64,000 bases of DNA, taken from NCBI RefSeq assembly GCF_050908995.1, contig NC_135119.1:8308001-8372000 (forward strand), given 5' to 3'. The position numbers were made by a program, and so were the translations under genes. Positions 39,296 to 52,200 of the stretch are shown here, in pieces (the first letter of the stretch is position 1; each line of letters opens with the position of its first letter). The DNA is from Andrena cerasifolii. Lineage: Eukaryota > Arthropoda > Insecta > Hymenoptera > Andrenidae. The notes below the pieces were generated by a model. The model had not been told where the DNA came from. It worked only from the letters and a program-made list of their open reading frames with translations, and searched no databases.

Positions 39296-40257
39296 GGGGA
39301 GAGGTGGAATGAAAGGGACATTGCAATTATTTGAAAGATAAAGGTTCTTCCCACGACGAAAGTATTTTCATTTCGTAGCAACACTAATGCGTGCCCAAAC
39401 ATGCCTAACTGCAAGTCGCTGCCATTTCAGAGATGGCGGTGATACACGGTTGAATTTTTTCGTGCTTCGAAGTAAAATTTTTCATGTTTTTTCGGAACGT
39501 TTTGCCAAGTGTTTTCTTTATTACTATATCTGGACTGATATTTATTCAGGAACAATAAGGCGTATGTGAAATAATCTTTTGTTTAATATTGTAGCTGTAG
39601 AGATTAGATTTTCAATTGTGCTGTCATATTTATGAATAGGACACAAGACAAATTTATGAAAGTGTTTCCTTCAAACCCTTACTATGATAAACGGAACACT
39701 GGTAATAAAAGAATATTTACCACACATCAAGATGTTTTTGATCTATTTTGGTGCAAATTAAGATCTTTTAATTAACATAGTTTGGTTTTTAGTGAAAGTA
39801 TTATCCATTGTTTTTCAATGTGAGGATTATTTTATGTTATTTAAGTATGTAAGCTTAATGTAAAGTTTGTTACAAATATTTTGGCAAAGCCGTGGTATTT
39901 ATGTCATTTAAGAAAAACGTCGACTTTTAGACTTGTCGACATCAGTACAGCGATTTCGGTACTAGCAGAAATAACAGTTAAAGGAATAATATTAATATTA
40001 CCTTGCTTTATTACACTGTCCCATTCATAAACACCCATGTCTCTTTCAATACAGCCAATTTATGAAAGGAACAAAACACACTTTTTGGAAAGCGAAAAAT
40101 AAGATATGTAAATATAGAGCGAAGCTTAATAGAACCGTGTACCGTTATACGCAGATAACTGGCCTTTCTAATGTGCCCAATTAGAACTCGAATGGTTATT
40201 TAGTTTTTTTACTATCCAGTCCTAAACAAAAATGTCTCTTTCATCCCACCTCTCCCC
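39296..40257. mobile_element. TA-flanked inverted-repeat element, GGGGAGAGGTGG family, just 3' of the transporter
   Basis: The left end GGGGAGAGGTGGAATGAAAG and right-end complement GGGGAGAGGTGGGATGAAAG differ at one base in 20, with TA at 39294-39295 and 40258-40259. Related motifs (TGTCCCATTCATAA, TGTCTCTTTCAA, around 40016-40051) lie inside. The 962-bp interior is AT-rich and has no coding capacity. It begins 124 bp after the transporter stop codon. Confidence 0.8.
39704..39709 (+). promoter_or_regulatory. candidate poly(A) signal AATAAA for the Tret1-like gene
   Basis: This is the first canonical AATAAA after the transporter stop codon at 39169-39171. It lies inside the transposable element 39296-40257. 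No canonical signal is seen in the 124 bases between the stop codon and the element. A variant signal could act earlier. Confidence 0.35.
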
Positions 40258-40259
40258 TA

Positions 40260-43200
40260 ACAAGGATGATAATGTACCTGCATCAAGTGTGTGTAACAAT
40301 CCCAATGATAAAATGTAATAGCTAGCGATTTTGCTGGATAGTTCCAGAGTAAGCTCCAACATACTTTTCGCTATTTCACGATCTCTTTTAAATTTTGTAA
40401 ACATGATACTAAAATACATCATATTCTATTAAATATTAGGTAAAAAGGTCACGGTTGGCTCCCATACGAACCATAGTGTTTCCAGCAGGGTCTTATTATA
40501 GCAGATATTTCATTGGAACCCGGGAAAGCGCATCGTGAAGAAGTTTCCAGTAAATCCAAAGAGCCGAGCGAAGCCTCAAATAATAATGGGAGAAAAGGTC
40601 GCGGATGCCTGCTGTTCTTTTGCCTTCCATTCTTCCCTTAACCGAGAAACGATGTACCTATTTCTCTTTGGGGGCGGACGTACTCCGCGGTAACGTCGAC
40701 GATGGAACTCGGCCAGTTTCATATTTTAGAAGACGATATTTCAGCCGACCTGGCTACAACGTTGAAGATGTCACGGTCCCATGGTGGCACTGTTGAAAAT
40801 TGGATGCCACCTTATCTCGTTCGGGTCATTGCTGGTGAGTCTCGTTGATGACTCCCGTGTTAAACATTGCAGAAGTTAGAGCGGCGATAAAGCTTTCGCG
40901 GTTACTTTTTCATAAAATTATTTTATTGAGTCGTAAGTTGAAAAATAGTAAAGTTTAAAACGTTGTTAATCAAATCTGACAGACGTTTACCAGAGTCTTG
41001 CCTCTCACTATCGCTCTTACTCCATCTCCGAAATTGTAGCTAAATAGTTCGGTTCATAATATAATTCCAGTTATCAGGAAAACTGCAATTCTCAGTTCGA
41101 GTTAACTCTTAAACCTACATACAAGCTGTATACCTATTACTTTCGGCGCCAACGAGAATGAAAGTCATCTACGCAATCTTGGATGTTAGTTTCTGCGGAA
41201 TTTATGCATAGGTGCATACCCGTTGTGCTCGGTGAAGTTTCCTTAATAACATTTCGGATGTAAACGAGGTTAATCGATTACTCAAATGTCACCGTTGCTT
41301 CACAATAAACGTTTAGCGTGCCGCACCCGCGTACGAGCCTCCACTCGGGCAACACGCCTAATTAACATTTTAAATTCATTACCGAGCAACCCAATTACGA
41401 TACGAGAGGTGCGCAGGACTAATAACTGTTTGCTCCAACCACCGCCAGATAATGGCCGCGCTCAACTTTGCCTTTCTGACGTTCCGACGTCGTTAAGTTA
41501 TTGCATCGACCAGCCCGGGGTTTACCGGTTAAGCCGATTTCAAGCTAATCGCCCAGCGGCATGCGAGATCATAGAAACTGTCGCAATTAATGCCGCGTAT
41601 CCGTCGCGAAATCCAGAACGAAGTATCAGAAAGGGCTTTGACGCGACCCTGCCGGCTCGCCTCGTGAAATATTCATATCGCTTCTTTTCCTGCCGTTATC
41701 AGTGCCATGCACTTCCTTAGCGACCTTTTTATTCCTTTGTCGAACCGGTCGTTACGATTTAGTGGGCATAAAAAACCGTCGTAAAGGAGCGATTGCTACT
41801 CGGAAATAAAGCGGAATATTCACGAGAACGTTGGGCCGCTCGAACGAGCATGAAACGGCGAGGCAGCGATGTGCTAGCTCTCTGTAGTACATTCGTTCGG
41901 CGGTAATTACTTTTTTAGACGCGAATCTAAGAAGGTTACCGGAGGGGCAAAATAATCGAGGATTTCAGCCGTCGATTGTAACGATGAATCAGAATAGATT
42001 CAAACGGTCGGGAACAAGGCAGAGTAAATTTAGATTACTGTAAAGAGATGGAAGCATTGTGGAATTCGATGGAATAGAGCAGAACGAATCGAACTGAACC
42101 CCGAATGATTCGTGACAGTTTATTGAGTTTATCGACAAATGGAGATGGCTTCCAGACTTTCAACCTACGAGGGAAATAATTAGCATATACTTTCTTACGT
42201 ATAATCAACGTACAGTAGCGACCGAGATGGAGCATAAGCCTGTATGGCTGGAAATGTCACAGTTGAATGGAACGAATTTCTTCGTTTCAGCGTCGGAGCC
42301 ATGAAGATGTCTGATGTCACCTTAAACCTTTCCCGGGGACAAACTAGATAGTTTATCGTCGCGAGGATATAAACGCTTCTCTTGACAAAGCCGCGGAAAT
42401 TGTACGCTCGAAGGCACACATTGTACATCACTGGCTTCCTTCGAGACACTCGCACACACGTCGCTTTCATCGTAAACCTGACGCATCGCAGATCCACTTC
42501 TGATCTGCTGCAACGTATTATAAAAAGATAGTGGAGCGGCTGTCTCGTTCGCGTTCGCACGTCCTTAGATTATTCGTGATCGGAGATACACGCGGCGAGG
42601 GAAGATACCAGTAGTCTTACTATTTCTCTGCGAAAGTAGAAAGCTGACGATACACACAGATAATCGATGCTTGGACAGTTTCCCAATCGTCCACCTACGA
42701 GCCTTCACGTCCGTTTCAGAACCACTAATCGCTTTAAAGCTGCCTACAACTAAACCAAGTCAATTATCCTGTCAACCCTTTGTTCTAGATTCTCTTATCC
42801 GATACCAATTATGCTGCTAAGTCCGCTAATGCCCGCTGAACTATCCGCGAGTAAAGGATTTAGCTCGATGCTCACAGATAGGTCTAATTGCCTTCTGAGA
42901 ATTTTCTTATGTGTGTATTATAATTAATCTGTCTAATTGATTCGTGCATATTTTTACTGACACCGAAAGCTCCTACTGTAAATTTTTATTACAGCGCCCG
43001 GAGTCGACTACCATTTCGAAAATGAACTTGCAGAGACCATTGGTTCCGATTATTGCCCCAGTCGCTGGGAATCGATAAAAGTGTTGGCACTCGGTTGTTG
43101 CGCCAAAAACGAAACAGCGGAGCCATTCGTTTCACTCGCCTAGGCCCGTCACGGAGCTTTAATTTACTTCTACGGCAGTCTTGAATCGAGATACAACAGG

Positions 43201-46200
43201 GGAACACGCATAGGTTGCGAAAGAAATTATTGCCGTTTACCAAATGCAAATATATTTACCCCACGACACCGTTTATATCGTCACTCGGGCTTGATTAGTT
43301 TAGGAAACAAACTGCGGTACCTCACGAATAATCGCATATGTAAGGTTAATTAATCTTCCCACCCTATTTGCCCTCCCCTTGCAGACTATTATGCGCGCTT
43401 GAAATCTAGGATCCCTTTTTCTAACACCTTAACGCCAAGGCGCAAGAAAAATCATATATACGACGTGTAATAATGGAACGCCTCCAAGTTTCAGTCAATA
43501 AAGAAGTTCCGAAATCCATTTTGCAATGCAATAACCCTTCGTGCCACGGCAATCGACAAAGTTTCTCCGAAGCCTCCCCTTGGCAACCAGAAAGCAAGGG
43601 GGAAGAACCTTAAAATTCAACGAACCTCGGGGAGATCGTCTTTCCACTTACAAACAGGGATTCCACCCCTCTGTTTTCTTCTTCAGGGACTGGTACGCGG
43701 GGCGAGGGGTTTGATCGGCCGTAAAAATCAAAAGATCGCACGCGTACAATGCTGGCAGGGCGCGTCGAATGGAATCGCCTCTATTCCATCCACTTACACG
43801 ACAACGTGCAGGGGATGCGCGTTTTCTCATTTCCACATGGAGAATGCCTCGGCATTATCCCGCAGCAGCGAGCGAAGGCAAAGCGGGGGTGGGAAGGGAT
43901 ATCGGCTGGTCCGAGGGAAATCGAATCTCGAAATCGAAGTAATTTTTTACGACGCGCCGAAGAGCTCTTCGCCACCCCGCTGCTTGTCTAACCGCTTTCT
44001 TTTCCCGCCATCGAGCCCGTAAACGAGAACATTATTTTTCCGGGATAGCGGCTGAAAAAAAAAGAAAATAAAATTTTACGGCTGGACCCTCGTCGACCGA
44101 TGAAAACGGGAACTAAAGATATCACGGATGGAAGCAGACACGGAGTCCTCGAAGACTGCTGATATCCCTCCACCCCCAAATCCCTGTGTCGTCTTCTCGC
44201 GAGCCCGATGAATTATTTAAACAAAAGGAGCGGGTTGGACGAGCGGTGTCCTGCGACTGAAAAGTTCGATGCACCGTATCATCGACCGGACAAAATGTAG
44301 GCTAGTAGTATGTCACGGAAAACGCCGGAATTGGTTGGTCGCCAAGTCGCGGATAGTCAATGGAACGAAGGTAGGAAGGGGAACGGACCTAACGCGGTCT
44401 GTAACCTAAATTCTCGCGCAGCGACTTCCAGCGAACCCTTCTGAGGCAGCCTGCGCTGCTTCCGGTGGATCAATGATACTCGTGGTCAACTGTACACCGT
44501 GTTGCGCCGCGATACACCACTTCCGACACGTAGCACGGTGTTCCGGCCGTTCCAGCGCTTTCTGAGACAGAATCGAAGCGAAAGACAACCCCGAAAAGCC
44601 ACCTCTCTGCTATCTGCTTGGTAAATGCCACATCTGATGAATGAACGCCCAGGTATCCTAGTAGTTCCTCCGTTTTCCAACATTATCTTCCTTTGGATCG
44701 CCTGTTAACTGGGGCATTTGTACGGGATCATCAGACGTGACGCCTGATTGCAAGACGAATTAACATCTGAAAATTCGTCGACATCGGGCGAGTGAACTCG
44801 TGGCAGTTTTCTGGGGAAGGAAAATCGCTTGACGACTTTTAATGACGAAACTCTTCCACTTCTCGTACTGCGATTGTTTGTAGGTATTGCGTAAACAATG
44901 AGAGGCTGCTTCTCATACAGATGTGACGAATACATTCGCAAGTTTCCATTCACGACGAACTGCACCTAACAAGTTATCGACGCTCCAAAAGAATCGAGGC
45001 GAAACACAGGTGCGCGAGGAGCAACCTTCGCGTGAATATTTATACGAGCGAAATGAACTTGCAGGGAACGAGTAGAAGCAAGGACTCGCAAGGGATTGCT
45101 CGTGGCTCCCATAGTACTCCCGTGTCTCTACGTCTTCTTTCAAGTAAACTGACATCAACTTCCAGCCATCGTATCTCCTCGCGTCTTTGTGACCCAGTTT
45201 CCTCGTTACCCCGCAAACTTTATTTTATAGTTAAATTAATGAAACTAAGTTTTCATACGTTTTGCAGTAGGGATTTCTTCGCCAGATCTACGCAAACCGG
45301 CAAAGTGTGATGAACGCCTTTCTTCGCGGAAAGGGAAAAGGATTCCTACTCTCGCACCGCCACCCCGTATACGTTAGACTGATTCCCCCAAAAAATAAGC
45401 AGCTGCAGAAAACAGGGTAACATTCGAACAATCCTGAAGCAGCCCCGACACATCGATACCGTAGCCTCTGGACTTCGTATCCTACATATATGATTACCCT
45501 GGTGAAAAGCGGTGGAAGAGAACGTTAGGATGCCTAGGGGAATACTCCTTTGGCTATCGTAACTTTCTTCCTTCTTTTCCTGCGTGGACCTCCTCCTGGC
45601 GTGCATCGGCTGTACCGTGGAAGATGAAATATGGCCGAACCCCTGGAGGCTCGACCACCAAACTCGCGTCTGACCTGCGAGCGTCCTTTCGCTCACGAGA
45701 TCGAAGGCTATTTGAAACCCCAAATTTCCGTACGGTCGAAACTGTCTACGTTGTTTGACCATCATAATGATCCTTTTTCCTTCGATACCTCGCGCGTTAC
45801 AATCTCCATCAAAATAGGATATCCCAGATCTAGATATCCTGGATGTTTGGTTTGGAAGCCCACGAAAAATACGACTCCATACCTACTGTTTCCCCGTATT
45901 GTTTTTAAATGCGGTATCCCGTTCCGCTGTCTACTTCTGGATTTCCATAGAAAGCATTTCGAGAGATCGATGTTCCCTCGGTATTCCAGGGAAATAGTTT
46001 GAGCCGTGCAATGGATATGCAGAGAAAAATCGGCGCGTTCGGTTTTCTTTTATAGTCTTCAGTTTTCATACGATCGGCAGAGTGTGGAACGTTGATTGGA
46101 ATATCTAGAAGCCTAGCGCAACGAACTCGGCGTAATTCCACGTATTCTACGTTCGGTCTTCGTTAACATAGACTCGCGCCAGCGTGGCACGTCAGATATA

Positions 46201-49200
46201 GTACAAGCGTGCGACAAGTATAGGCGCACCGTGCCTCTAAAGTCGAATCATTAATCATGCAATTTACCCTGCCGAAGCAATCCGTCTAAATGATAATCAA
46301 TAGAGACTGATTGCTCGATGACTACGTCTGACTATGTGCTAATATCTATACAAAGTGAACCGTTAATCGGCTCGGTACGATCATTGCCGCTCATGAATAT
46401 GGATTATATGTATATGCCCATGTACTTACGTATGATTCCACATAACGAACGTGCAGCCGCGAATTTCAATAGCAGCAGCGCCAATCGTAATACAAAGAAA
46501 ACGCCCTTAACGAACCGAGGAATATCACCGCGCAAACCGTTTGATATCATCAGTACCTAATGAAATTAGGAATTGCAAAATATCGCCTGCGAAACGTCAC
46601 GGATGGAAACCACAACGTTAAACGTGTTCATCGTTGGTATTAAATGGAAGCTGCAATCGATCGGCACGGCAAAGCATTCAAAATACGGCAAACAACAGAG
46701 GCAGACCTTTAAACCCTGACGCGTCCATGAATCCATGCCTACCGGGAATAATTACAGCGCATTTGCAGTTGAACGTGGAAATCGAGACGAGCAAATAACG
46801 CTGGCGGGTGAAGAGGTCGTTAAATCAACAATAACTTTCGAAATGATACGGTTCCGACGAGCAGAGTGTACATTCGTAACAATTCAGAATGGAGAGGATG
46901 ATACCACTGCAGCGTACAGAAGGGGGGATTTCAGGGAAACATGATTTTTTGCCCCGTTCCATTGAATTAATTGGTGGGAATACAATATAATTCGTATACC
47001 TTACCATGTATACTTGATCCGGTATACCCTACTCTGGAATCCGATGCAATTCGATAATGAACATATAGGTATACTAGCTTTACCACTCGGTTTCGCCCGG
47101 TATTTAGATTCTGACTTTATAAAACAAAAATTATTTCGTTTGCGAAAATAGTTACACTCGTCTGAATTAGGTAGGCATAATACCTACGCTGTGGCACAGT
47201 TCGCGAATTGTGACCCTAGAGTTTACCGTTCGAAAGCTTTTAGGCGACAGACAAACACAAAAACATAAACTTTCTGCTTTATGTATTAAGATTGCTACCA
47301 GCGAAATTCGCATAAGCGCATAAGAGTATGAGAGCATTCTAAAAGGAAAGGTTCTAGGAGGGTGGAAAAAAACTGTAATGTATGTCTGGAAACAATGTTG
47401 AACTGTTGGTGCCAGTGGAAGAGACAACTTTCAGCAACAATTCTCTTACTTCCCTCCCCGAACCCGCTGTTTACAAACCTCTTTCTTCGGCTTCCGCGAT
47501 AGTACCCTTGCCAGTTAGAGCGCGCTTGCGAAACGTCTTGGCAGCTCGTCGTAACATTCTTTGAAATGACAGCGTTCGCGGAAACGGTCTGACCGGGCTG
47601 ACACGACAGCGAGACGAAAAGGTTCGGCGACTTTAGCGAGCCTTGAACCGATGAAGGCAACGTCGTTCTCTGCTAGATGGGGTCTGAGGAGAGCCTCCAC
47701 GGTTCGCCACTTGCACCTGGAGAGCTTTGCTTGTCTCTAGAACTCTCGAGCACGTGGTTAACAGACGGTAATTCCGCGGCAATACAATGTTTTCCTTCTC
47801 TTTTAGACCGCCGCCCGCACGGACCGGGCTTGCTCCTCGTTTCTGCAGCGAGAAACAATATTTCAAATGGCGTGAAAGCGTAGGAAATGAACCCCCGTGA
47901 ATAGAAGGGTAGCTTGATCCGTGCACGGTGTTCGTGACACCAGGCTTCGCCCTATTCGCGCACGAATACAATAAAAGGGAAAAAATTGCGTGAAAGAAGC
48001 TTGTGAAATATGGCGTGATAAAAAAGACGTAACCGAGATATCCATTACATCGCCTCGAAGACCTTCCTTTATGTTGGAGCTTCGGGCTACCTTTATATCG
48101 AGATAGCGAGCGGCAATTCAGCTCGTGTGCTTGTGAGCAGAAAATGAAACGCAGATTTCTTTATTTCAATCAAGGTCCAAGTTGCCTTTAGTATCGCAGA
48201 TGTGGAGCGTGCCGCGTGGTAGAAAAGCTTCGTATCATTCGACAGACTAATGACCGAGAATTATGTAAACGGCACTCGCGTCTCAAAGGGTAATATTTCA
48301 ATATCACTGTTCACAGTTCAGGTGGAGTTGTACATCACAGAATCACGGTTAACTTTCGCCCTGAGTACGAAATCACTCGAAGCCCCCGGGCTGCAGGTCT
48401 GCCCGGCTCTATTCAGCGAGAGCGTGGCTACTCGGTGTTCAGATTCGAAAAAGAGAACGTATCACAACACGAGATACGTTATTACCTCCGCGTGCCGCGG
48501 TCTTGCTGCATGCACGCGCGCCCGCTTTATGTATATTTATATCCTTCCGTGCGTTAAATGCGGATATCAAAGAGTTTATATTTGTACGAGCGCCGTGCAA
48601 CTATTGCTTTTAACGCAGATACGCTCCGAGCACGATTTCGTCTAAGAAAATAAACAACCAGCGGGCTGTTAAAGTTGGCAATTTTTTCCGATCGTATTTG
48701 AAATCTGCTCAACCAGTTTCGCTGTCGAACTTTGCTTTCAGAGGAGCTTTTCCGGGGTCGCGTGTAATGTCCCTAGCTGGGTCGCCGCTTCCGAACTGTG
48801 GAAACTTCCTTCCCTGCAGATATTTATCGATGGTTCGAGATTTTTTTTTTTATATATTTTGTACACTAATTGTGAGAGATGAAATAAGGTGTTTCGTTTG
48901 GATAGATTCCTAGGTTTGGTATTGTCAAGTAGCGTTGAGAATAAAGTGCGGGCTAGAGAGAGTTAATTAACATACAGAAGGATATTAAATTTATAAGAAA
49001 ATAGATCACAGAACAGGAACGATAAGACTCGAAGCGTTTAATTGAATTTCACGAACAGCCGCGCGGATTGTTTCGCGATCTGAGACTGCAGAGAACTGTT
49101 AAAGCCGTGCATGCACGCGCTACCAACAGCCTTGGCCCGATTACGATTTATTAGGTCCGTCCATCGACAACAACGGTGTAGACTACAACGACAAAGCAGC

Positions 49201-52200
49201 CTTTGAAAGAGCCGCAGCTCTCGCGCTCAAACATGACGTGGGCATAAGACTTTAATCGAACAGAAAATACGGAAGCACGCGTAAGAATGTCTCGTTCGTC
49301 GACAAGACGAGGACGATTTCAGAATACTAGATTACCAAATCAATAAAATTGCAATTTGTATCAGCGTGCAATCAGCGATAACGTGCTCGCTTCCTTTTGT
49401 CGCGAACTTGTCGCGCGGAAGAAGGAACGGGAAGAAAATTGCGTCAGAAAGAAATCGCGTGAGAGGAATTCTGCGGAATGCAAACAGACAAGCAGGCGAT
49501 ATGAGGACGAAAGTAGTATAGCAAACAAAACAGAGATGAAACAGTGGGTGTGGGAGAAGCTTCGTAAAAAACGTGACTGGTTTACTTCAGTTTATCCGGC
49601 AGCGAGGAGATATCTCCTCCCCCTTCTGGGATTCAGCCCGCAAACTTATTTATCTCTTTGCAGAAATCTAGCCGAATCTTCCCGAGAGAGAATTCAGGTA
49701 GGTGCGATAAAGCCAATTCGCGAGCTGCTCGTGGCCGCGTCCCGTCGGCTCTTCTTAAATCGCCCTACTTTCCGTCGACAAATACAGTGACATTCTCCGC
49801 TAGTGAATTATCTAGGCAGACACTTTCTACGTTCTACTTCTGAAAATCAATTAATCGGAGGCACATCCCGCCGAGCGCTCTTCGAATCGATAATCTAGTA
49901 AGAAGCTTCGTATTAGATACATACACCTGGTAATGCTGAACAATATTTCTAAGTAGTAATACCCATCCACTAGTCAGACGTTACAACACAATGGAGTAAT
50001 TTATTCAAAGCCACGGAGATAGCTCATTGTTCCAACTGCTTTTAAAATAATGGATCCATTGTACAACCGAGCATAGTTAAATTATGCGAAATTGTAATCA
50101 CGAACGGAATCTAATTGAACGTTCATCCGAGTGAGACTTAAAAGGCTTCGGACAGGAAACGGATCGTCTCGTCATTATTATTACAGGTGCACGAGCGGGG
50201 AAGGTTTCGCGTCTTTCGACTGGATCTGTGCACGTTAAAAGCGCCATTGAGTTTCGAGGATTCTGCTGCCTTAATCGCCGTCGAACAGTTTTAATTACTG
50301 CCGAAAAGAGGACAGCGATCTGCGACGACAGTTGAAGCCGCTCTTCCGCCACGTGCTTCACGTAGCCGCGCCAGATCTCGCAAATGCATCTTCGGGACAT
50401 AATAGAAATGATAAGAAATTGGAGGACATTCGAGCGATTGAAAAATTCCATCATCCCTAATGGACTTCGGCCATTATACGTATTAACGCTGGACAGACAA
50501 AGCTATTGTTACAAGCTTATCGAACGATATCATGATGTGTTGCACGTATCGGGATGAAGTTATCGGGAAAATTCGTTAACGCGCCGACTGATTATGGAAT
50601 CGCCGATAATGCGTCAGAATAATTAATGGTCCCCCTGTTCAACAACGAGGAACGTTTAATCGCGATTGTCTGAAATTCTGTCTGTGCTACTCGATAAACC
50701 TCACCGACAATTTTCCGTCACACCGAGGCTGCGCTGCTCTCGCCTGTTACCTCGAAAACTTCCAAGAAACTCCCCCCGAAGGGGCGGCGGCAGGGGGGAG
50801 CGGGGTAGACGCTGAAGGTACAACAACGAAAGAAAGGGAGGCCGAATACATTTTTTCGCACATTTGTACGTCCGCGCGCAGACTAGTTCCGTTATTCCCG
50901 GCACGAACTTTTATAAAAGGCTAGCATGAATTTTTTATAAACCACGGAATTCGTATGCCTCGCGCGCGAGTTTCCGCGGAGAAAATTTTCTTGACATCTA
51001 GGCGGCGAGCGTCGAGCAAAGTGGAACCTTAAGTTTCGTTACACGTGTGACCACTGGGAGGTGGTTTCCCTGTTCCCCAACACTCGGCGACGTAAAAATT
51101 ATCAAGTTTCGGGAATCGGGTGAATCAGTATCAAGGAATACTTTTTCCCTCCGCCTCTTCGATCTTTCCACTCTATCGACTGCGTTGACCGATTGCTCGC
51201 ATTCGTCAGGGATGTTTATCCAAACACGGTGAAACTTTCTCGAGGGATGAAGGATTCTCCTCGAGAGAATAATTTTCTACAGCTCCTAACGAGACGCAAC
51301 GGGTAAACAAGTACATATGTTAACCACTTGAAATGATGAAAATCGATCACTGTCACGGGGAATTCTCCTCCCCGTCTAGTTGGCGGTACAGAGATGTGAT
51401 TGAAGATTGTGTAGTTTTTACAAAGGGGTTTCATTGGAGAAACTATGTCTTAGCTGAGGAAACAAGATGATACCGAATGATCCCAGTGATGGTCGATGGA
51501 ATAAGGGGTTTGAAGAGTTTGAGACCTTTGATAGATGCAACTTACTAAGCTATGTATAATACACCTCAACAGGGAGCTGTGACATAGATATACCCTGAGC
51601 ACATACACGGTAAAGGTTTTATATTCCGCGGACAGAGACTGCGATAAAATATGAACACGCCATAACGTTCGAACGGTTACCAAGTGGTGCTGAGACTGCA
51701 CCCTCAGGATTTTAAACGATTGGTGTCTCATAAATTGGTCCTCGACCCTTCCTTTCACCGCGTATACTCGATTCTTCTTTCTCTGCTCCTTTTTCATCCA
51801 CTTCCCGCAAAGTTTCTTTAAGAACACAAAATGTTCACCAAATATCCAGTTCAACCACTTCTTTATCCGCTTAAGCACAAACAGTTGCATTATACTGGCG
51901 CATAAAAATTGTCATCGAATTATTCTTCTGATCATTTATCGTGAATATTTCATACATTACTGACGTTATTGCTATCAGCCTTCTTCGCCGTTCTCCCCTT
52001 TCTTCCCTCCTATTTCTCCACGAAACTTTCCCATCATTTCGGTCAGTGCGCTAAGAACACCTTAGATTTCGAGTTCACTTCCGACCCGTCTTACATTTTC
52101 GTAACTCACGTTGCACTTGGAGCTGATAATCTTCCGGTGTTCTTCCGCGTTACTTCCAACCGTCCTCCTCGTGCCTCTTCCAACGGACTGCCGGCACTCC

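Noticed and set aside
38589..39296. 235-codon frame overlapping the intact transporter exon
   Set aside because: It is an out-of-frame shadow of the transporter coding sequence.
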